From an uncultured Lentisphaeria bacterium (lineage in GTDB: Bacteria; Verrucomicrobiota; Lentisphaeria; Victivallales; UBA1829), in assembly GCA_949282305.1 (NCBI GenBank), contig CASDPB010000035.1, positions 1 through 64,000 on the forward strand: a DNA stretch of 64,000 bases, given 5' to 3'. Every line of letters begins with the position of its first letter. Position 1 is the first letter of the stretch. The position numbers and the translations under genes are program-made. The notes under the pieces are model-generated. The model was given only the letters and a program-made list of their open reading frames with translations, made no database searches and was not told the DNA's origin. Shown piece after piece: positions 59,530 to 64,000 of the stretch.

Positions 59530-60159
59530 ATGTTTCAAAGAATATGGACCCCGGAAATGATTAAGGAATACATCATTTCCAGCAACGGGAAGGAGCCGTT
59601 GAATTCTCATTACTATTCAACGAATCATCCCAGTATTTATGCCGCTGCGGAACGAATCTTCGGGTCATGGGGAAATGCAATCAGCGCCGCAGGGCTGGAT
59701 TACAACGCGATCCGTAAATATAAAGTCTGGACCCGCATGAGGATTGTGCAGACGATCCGCAGAAAAAGCAGGGCGGGGGAACAGCTCTCCAGCCAGTATG
59801 CGCAGAATAATTTCAAGTCTCTGTACATGGCGGCGGTTCATCATTTCAAGTCATGGGGCAAAGCGATTCAGGCAGCCGGTCTGGACTATAGCAAAATCCG
59901 TATGCGCCGCAGCATGACGGAAGAGCAGATCCGTGCCGAGATCATTCGCCTTTACAAGAGCGGCGAAGATATGGCATACTCCAATATCCGTAAGAAACAT
60001 CAGTATCTGCTTGCCTACGGAATGAAGAAGCTGGGCGGGGGAAGCTGGGCGGAGGCGCGCCGTGCATGTGGGATTACGGAGAACTTCCGTCTGCCGAAGG
60101 AAAAGCGCCGTCCTTCCAGAATCAGAATGAAAAAATGCTGGCAGCCCGGATTGTTCTGA
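59530..60159 (+). CDS. Three-repeat HNR (homing endonuclease-associated repeat) protein without a nuclease domain
   Basis: A protein of 209 residues, ATG at 59530 with AGGA 8 nt upstream. It consists of three copies of a unit of about 53-54 residues at roughly 6-58, 67-120 and 129-182. Each has an aromatic or Thr start (WTPEMIKEYI, WTRMRIVQTI, MTEEQIRAEI), then a basic helix and a closing FGSWGNAISAAGLDY-like segment (SWGKAIQAAGLDY, SWAEARRACGI). This matches the DNA-binding repeats found next to homing endonucleases. The C-terminus is strongly basic. No HNH, GIY-YIG or LAGLIDADG domain is in the gene or its neighbours, so it is probably a stand-alone DNA-binding protein. Confidence 0.75.
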   Translation: MFQRIWTPEMIKEYIISSNGKEPLNSHYYSTNHPSIYAAAERIFGSWGNAISAAGLDYNAIRKYKVWTRMRIVQTIRRKSRAGEQLSSQYAQNNFKSLYMAAVHHFKSWGKAIQAAGLDYSKIRMRRSMTEEQIRAEIIRLYKSGEDMAYSNIRKKHQYLLAYGMKKLGGGSWAEARRACGITENFRLPKEKRRPSRIRMKKCWQPGLF

Positions 60160-60229
60160 GCTGAGAGCGGGTCCGCGCGGGGAAACTGGCGGATTCTGAT
60201 GTTTTTTTGTTTTTTCCGTCTGAAAGTAT

Positions 60230-60257
60230 TTGATTTTACGGCGGGACGGATTATTTT
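60230..60257 (+). promoter_or_regulatory. Promoter upstream of the riboswitch
   Basis: TTGATT (60230-60235), 16-bp spacer, TATTTT (60252-60257). Transcription would start about 18 nt before the aptamer. Confidence 0.45.
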
Positions 60258-60269
60258 ACCTGCAGAAAT

Positions 60270-60380
60270 TTGGAAATACCCCATGAGGGAGTAGTTAGCG
60301 TGCCTTCTGCACGCGGCAAGTCAACATACCGGCCCGTCAGGTCTGGCTTGCCTTAAATAATGAGACTCATGTATGACCGG
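60270..60380 (+). ncRNA. yybP-ykoY-type (Mn2+-sensing) riboswitch aptamer
   Basis: The 311-bp gap 60160-60470 holds a structured leader. CATGAG (60282-60287) pairs with CTCATG (60366-60371) as the closing stem; inside are GAGGGAGTAG, a GCGTGC-CTTCT-GCACGC hairpin (60298-60314), GGCAAG-TCAACATACCGGCC closing with CTTGCC, and ATGAGAC before the closing strand. GGGAGTAG, CAACATAC and ATGAGAC are the conserved features I know from the yybP-ykoY class, which senses Mn2+ and controls Mn exporters and P-type ATPases. The gene downstream is a P2A-type ATPase, which fits. Confidence 0.82.
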
Positions 60381-60411
60381 ATATTGGTTGTACAGAGTCT
60401 TTTTGCGTTTT

Positions 60412-60448
60412 AAGACCCGTGCCGCTGTCCGGTGGAAACGGGTCTTTT
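60412..60448 (+). terminator. Riboswitch expression-platform terminator
   Basis: AAGACCCGT and ACGGGTCTT form a perfect 9-bp stem with a 17-nt loop, followed by TTCCTTG. It lies between the aptamer and the ATPase ribosome-binding site, the position expected of a metal-controlled terminator. The T run is short. Confidence 0.65.
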
Positions 60449-60470
60449 CCTTGTACAAATCGGAGGTATG

Positions 60471-63116
60471 ATGAAAGAAGTTTTCATGGAGTCGCCGCAG
60501 GAGGTGCTGACGCGGCTGGGGGTGGATGGCGCGAACGGACTGAGTCCGGAACAGGCGGAGGAGAACAGGCGTCTTTACGGATGCAACGCATTTACCCGGA
60601 AAAAACCGGATTCTCTGCTGAAACGGATCTGGGAGGCTTCCTGCGAGCCGATGCTGATTATGCTGATTCTCGCCGCTGTAATCGCATTGGGTGTCAACAT
60701 TGCCCGTGCCTGTTCCGGCGGCGAGGCGAATTTTCTGGAGTGTCTGGGGATTTTTGCGGCGATCTTTCTTTCCGTGGTGATTACGGTTGTGATGGAGGGC
60801 AGGAGCGCCAAGGCGTTTGAGGCACTGAACAAGATCAATGAAGATACGAAGGTGAAGGCGCTTCGCGGCGGCGAGCTTCGGCTTGTGCCGCAGCGCGAGA
60901 TTGTCGTCGGAGACATCCTGTGCGTGGAGACCGGTGACAAGCTGCCCGCGGACGGGCGTCTGCTGTCCTGTGTGGAACTTCATGCGGACGAATCCTCCCT
61001 GACCGGTGAGAGTGTGCCTGTCGGCAAGGATGCGGAAGCCGTGTTCGAGTGTGCCGGCATTCCGCTGGCGGAGCGGCGCAATATGCTTTATTCCGGCACG
61101 TTCATCACCGCCGGGCATGGCAGAATGGTCGTTTCCGCTGTCGGCGACCGGACGGAATTCGGGCGGATTGCGGGAGAACTTGCCAGTGTGGAGAAGAGCG
61201 ATACGCCATTGCAGGAAAAGATGGCGAAACTCGGCAAGCGGATTACGCTTCTCGGTTCCTGTGCCGCCGCGCTTGTCTTTGCAATCCAGGTCATTACGTT
61301 CATTGCAAACGGGACCGCTTCACTGGATACGATTTCGGAGGCGTTCATCACCAGCATTGTGCTGATCGTCGCCGCCGTGCCGGAGGGGCTTCCGACCATT
61401 GTGGCTGTTTCTCTGGCAATCACGATCATCAAAATGTCCAGGCAGAATACGCTGGTTAAAAAGATGATCGCCTGTGAAACGATCGGCTGCATCAATGTGA
61501 TCTGTTCGGACAAGACCGGGACCTTGACGGAAAACCGGATGACTGTGACGGATGTTTATTCCGGCGGTGCATTTTTTCCGCCAGAGAAACTGAAAAATGA
61601 TTTTCTGGCGGAGAACTTCTGCGTCAACTCCACGGCGGAAGTGTATTTCCGGGAGAATGGCGCCCCCCGCTTCATCGGCAATCCGACGGAGTGTGCCCTG
61701 CTGACGGCGGCTCATAAGAGCGGAGTGGAGTATCAGGCGCGCCGTGCCGCCGCGGAACAGCTTTATGTCTTCCCTTTTTCCTCCGAGACCAAAAACATGA
61801 CGACCATTCTGAAAGGGAACGGCGGAGTCCGTGTCTACTCGAAGGGCAGTCCGGAAAAAATTCTTTCCATGTGCAGGACAACCGGACAGGAGAAAAATGC
61901 GGCGGAGACGGCGATCCGCGAATTCCAGAAAAAGGCGGGGCGTGTTCTTGCGTTTGCGCACCGCGATATGCGGGAACTTGACAACTATGCCTGCCGCAGA
62001 GATGAAATCGAACGGGAAATGATCTTCGACGGTTTTGCCGTGATCTCCGACCCGCTGCGCTTCGATGTGCCGGACGCCGTGGAACGATGCAGAAATGCCG
62101 GTATTGATCTGAAGATTCTGACCGGCGACAATATTGTGACGGCTTCCGCAATCGCATCCGAGCTGAATCTGCTGGATGATGCCCACATCGCGGCGGAAGC
62201 CGGTGAACTGGAGAATATGAATGACCGTGAATTTGCCGATGCCCTGTCGAGAGTCCGGGTGATTGCGCGCAGCACTCCGCTGGTCAAGATGCGCGTCGTC
62301 AACACCCTGAAGTCTCTTGGAAATGTCGTGGCCGTGACCGGCGACGGGATCAACGACGCGCCGGCAATCAAAAACGCGGACGTCGGCGTGGCGATGGGAA
62401 TTACCGGAACGGAAGTTTCAAAGGAAGCCGGCGATATTGTGCTGCTGGATGATTCTTTTTCGACGATTGTCCGGGCGGTGCAGTGGGGGCGCGGAATCTA
62501 TGAGAACTTCCAGCGTTTCATACAGTTCCAGCTGACGGTCAATCTTTCTTCGGTGGCGGTTGTCCTTGCCTCGATCCTGCTGGGGTTCAAGACGCCGTTC
62601 ACGGCACTTCAGCTGCTCTGGGTGAATATCATCATGGACGGACCGCCCGCACTGACTCTCGGGCTGGAGCCGATCCGCGACGACCTGATGAAGCGGCGGC
62701 CCGTCGCCCGGAATTCAAACATTGTCTCAAACGGGATGCTCTGGAATATTGCATTGAACGGCATTTTCATCGCTTTGGTGTTTCTTGCGCAGGAACGCTG
62801 GAATTTTCTCGGCGCGGCGCCGGAACAGAAAAGCACGGTTCTTTTCACGTTGTTTGTCGTGTTCCAGCTGTTCAACGCATTCAACAGCAGGGAGCTTTCC
62901 GATACAAGCATCTTCCTGAATCTGAGCAAGAATCATCTGATGCTCGGCGTTTTCGCCTTGACCTTCGGGCTGCAGGTGATTATCACGCAATGGGGAGGGG
63001 CGTTCTTCAATACACAGCCTCTTCCGCTGTCCGTATGGGCGGGAATTCTCGGCACGGGTTTTTCCGTGATTCTTTTTGCCGAACTTATCAAGGCAATACG
63101 CCGGATTGCAAGATGA
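60471..63116 (+). CDS. P2A-type cation-transporting ATPase (Ca2+/Mn2+)
   Basis: A protein of 881 residues. GGAGG lies 4 nt before the ATG at 60471 (60468 is too close). It moves a cation out of the cytoplasm using ATP. Signatures in order: ESSLTGESVPVGK, AAVPEGLPTIVAV in the fourth helix, the phosphorylation motif CSDKTGTLTENRM, KGSPEKIL, TGDGINDAPAIKNADVGVAMG, and WVNIIMDGPPALTLG with the N and D ligands of P2A calcium pumps. The upstream Mn2+-type riboswitch suggests that manganese, or calcium plus manganese, is the cargo. Lactococcus YoaB is a precedent for this pairing. Confidence 0.94.
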   Translation: MKEVFMESPQEVLTRLGVDGANGLSPEQAEENRRLYGCNAFTRKKPDSLLKRIWEASCEPMLIMLILAAVIALGVNIARACSGGEANFLECLGIFAAIFLSVVITVVMEGRSAKAFEALNKINEDTKVKALRGGELRLVPQREIVVGDILCVETGDKLPADGRLLSCVELHADESSLTGESVPVGKDAEAVFECAGIPLAERRNMLYSGTFITAGHGRMVVSAVGDRTEFGRIAGELASVEKSDTPLQEKMAKLGKRITLLGSCAAALVFAIQVITFIANGTASLDTISEAFITSIVLIVAAVPEGLPTIVAVSLAITIIKMSRQNTLVKKMIACETIGCINVICSDKTGTLTENRMTVTDVYSGGAFFPPEKLKNDFLAENFCVNSTAEVYFRENGAPRFIGNPTECALLTAAHKSGVEYQARRAAAEQLYVFPFSSETKNMTTILKGNGGVRVYSKGSPEKILSMCRTTGQEKNAAETAIREFQKKAGRVLAFAHRDMRELDNYACRRDEIEREMIFDGFAVISDPLRFDVPDAVERCRNAGIDLKILTGDNIVTASAIASELNLLDDAHIAAEAGELENMNDREFADALSRVRVIARSTPLVKMRVVNTLKSLGNVVAVTGDGINDAPAIKNADVGVAMGITGTEVSKEAGDIVLLDDSFSTIVRAVQWGRGIYENFQRFIQFQLTVNLSSVAVVLASILLGFKTPFTALQLLWVNIIMDGPPALTLGLEPIRDDLMKRRPVARNSNIVSNGMLWNIALNGIFIALVFLAQERWNFLGAAPEQKSTVLFTLFVVFQLFNAFNSRELSDTSIFLNLSKNHLMLGVFALTFGLQVIITQWGGAFFNTQPLPLSVWAGILGTGFSVILFAELIKAIRRIAR

Positions 63117-63126
63117 GATGGAAAAG

Positions 63127-63171
63127 CCGCGGGGAAATGCGTTTCCGCTTCCCGCGGGTTCCGTTTTCTTT
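63127..63171 (+). terminator. Terminator of the cation ATPase gene
   Basis: CCGCGGGGAA pairs with TTCCCGCGG (one bulged G), followed by GTTCCGTTTTCTTT, 10 nt after the stop. Confidence 0.7.
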
Positions 63172-63175
63172 CCCG

Positions 63176-64000
63176 TCACTCCGGACGGCGGACCGCCAGC
63201 AGTTTCAGGACTTGTTTCGTATCGGATGTGACGGGGGCAAAGGCGGAGTTCCTGACGAAGGGAATCCAGAGGATTGTTCCGGAACCGTTCCTGACGACGG
63301 GCAGGAGATGTTTCCTTTCCGCCGGTATGGCGGCATTCGAAAACAGCTTCTTCAGCGTGACCGGACTCCTTTTCCCGAATGGAACCATGCGGTCGCCTGC
63401 CTTCCATGTTGAAACCGTCAGCATGCCGTCCAGTTCCGAGGCGTCGAAGAATGCGGCGCTTTTATCCGTTGTGAACAGCATTTCCTCCGGAGAGATGATC
63501 TCCGCCGTCAATACCGTCATCCCGTATTCCATGCGGGGGTCCTGCGGATAATTCCAGAAGACATCGCGCAGTTTCCGCGCCGGGGGCTTTTTCCCGCAGG
63601 TGACTTCCCCGGCTTTCACTGCAAGACGATACTCCTTGAGTCCGCCGATCGGAATGAGCCGGCGGCGGCCGGAGTCGGGCAAGGCGAGAGTCCTGGTAAA
63701 GCGTTCAATCAGCTTGGAGTCCGGGATGGTGTCATTGCCGGTTGTTTCTGTCAGAAAACGGCGGAGCACACGCGGCAGGAGCGCCGGCGGAAGCGCCCGC
63801 CATGCCGCCGCGGAGGAGGCGGAACGGAGCTCCCGGTATGCCTTGTCCGCCGACTCCTCCAGAAATGCCGAATCTTCGGTGAGGGTGCGGATGGATTGCA
63901 GGATTCCCGCTTCGGCAAACGGGAACTCCTTCCGGATTTCCGGCAGGAGTTCGTTCCGGATCAGGTTGCGTTTGTAGACGGAGGAATCATTAGTGGAATC
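63176..64000 (-). CDS. tilS: tRNA(Ile)-lysidine synthase, 5' end beyond window edge
   Basis: It attaches lysine to C34 of tRNA-Ile(CAU). The visible 274 residues are the C-terminal part. At the edge the frame reads DSTNDSSVYKRNLIRNELLPEIRKEFP, the conserved TilS segment (DxSNxxxxYxRNxIRxxllP). The end has the C-terminal TilS domain KAGDRMVPFGKRSPVTLKKLFSNAAIPAERKHLLPVV, then GTILWIPFVRNSAFAPV. The N-terminal ATP-binding (SGGxDS) domain lies outside the window. It is convergent with the cation ATPase. Confidence 0.92.
   Translation of the reverse strand, partial: DSTNDSSVYKRNLIRNELLPEIRKEFPFAEAGILQSIRTLTEDSAFLEESADKAYRELRSASSAAAWRALPPALLPRVLRRFLTETTGNDTIPDSKLIERFTRTLALPDSGRRRLIPIGGLKEYRLAVKAGEVTCGKKPPARKLRDVFWNYPQDPRMEYGMTVLTAEIISPEEMLFTTDKSAAFFDASELDGMLTVSTWKAGDRMVPFGKRSPVTLKKLFSNAAIPAERKHLLPVVRNGSGTILWIPFVRNSAFAPVTSDTKQVLKLLAVRRPE

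Noticed and set aside
1-64000. CRISPR array, rRNA operon or insertion sequence
   Set aside because: No regularly spaced direct repeats, no rRNA-like sequence and no transposase motif were seen. The only regular tandem repeats are the coding 60-bp units at 54547-54891.

Overview
The window most likely comes from a Gram-negative gut bacterium of the Lentisphaerota (Victivallis-like). Lipid A and outer-membrane genes (lpxC, lpxD, skp) show an outer membrane. A LacI regulator, an H-X9-DG type pseudopilin and a glycoside hydrolase sit in one operon, an arrangement I associate with that phylum. Several upstream regions carry near-consensus sigma-70 promoters (for example TTGACA-16/17-TATAAT or TATATT). 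The assignment is inference from gene content; no rRNA is present.

Layout. 1-5.2 kb is accessory DNA: the N-terminal part of a MobF conjugative relaxase, an AAA-like/PD-(D/E)XK family protein, a decayed pseudopilin and an Ala/Lys/Glu-rich coiled-coil protein. 5.4-13 kb is a five-gene co-directional operon: lipoprotein flavodoxin-esterase fusion, aldo/keto reductase, membrane Ser/Thr kinase, exported flavodoxin-CMD-cupin fusion and exported zinc alcohol dehydrogenase. A second zinc dehydrogenase with its own promoter and terminator follows. At 14.6-16.9 kb a tRNA-Arg(CCT) is followed by a tyrosine recombinase and a RelE/Phd-type toxin-antitoxin pair.

17-31 kb is mostly core: mreC, mreD and PBP2, a secreted unknown, an orphan OppB-like permease with a large inserted ectodomain, serA, folK, lpxD, skp, a META lipoprotein, and rpsO-pnp. 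31.5-44.9 kb is carbohydrate-related: a metallophosphoesterase/beta-propeller fusion, the LacI-pseudopilin-glycosidase operon (the glycosidase is split by a frameshift at an A8 run), an ArnB-like aminotransferase, a GH127-type beta-L-arabinofuranosidase, an AraC regulator and an L-fucose/L-arabinose isomerase-family protein. 45-64 kb returns to core and mixed genes: tandem-domain fabZ, lpxC, miaA, two hydrolases, a hypoxanthine-DNA glycosylase, an RND adaptor, purA-rodA, aroA with a repeat protein, a GT-C-like membrane protein, a DeoR regulator, a three-repeat HNR protein, a P2A-type cation ATPase behind a yybP-ykoY-type (Mn2+) riboswitch, and the 3' part of tilS.

The strongest candidates for undescribed biology are the exported redox operon with an embedded receptor kinase, the regulator-pseudopilin-glycosidase unit (with a second, decayed pseudopilin elsewhere), and the A8 slippery site inside the glycosidase. 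All coordinates, motifs and promoter matches were read by eye; no database search was run.
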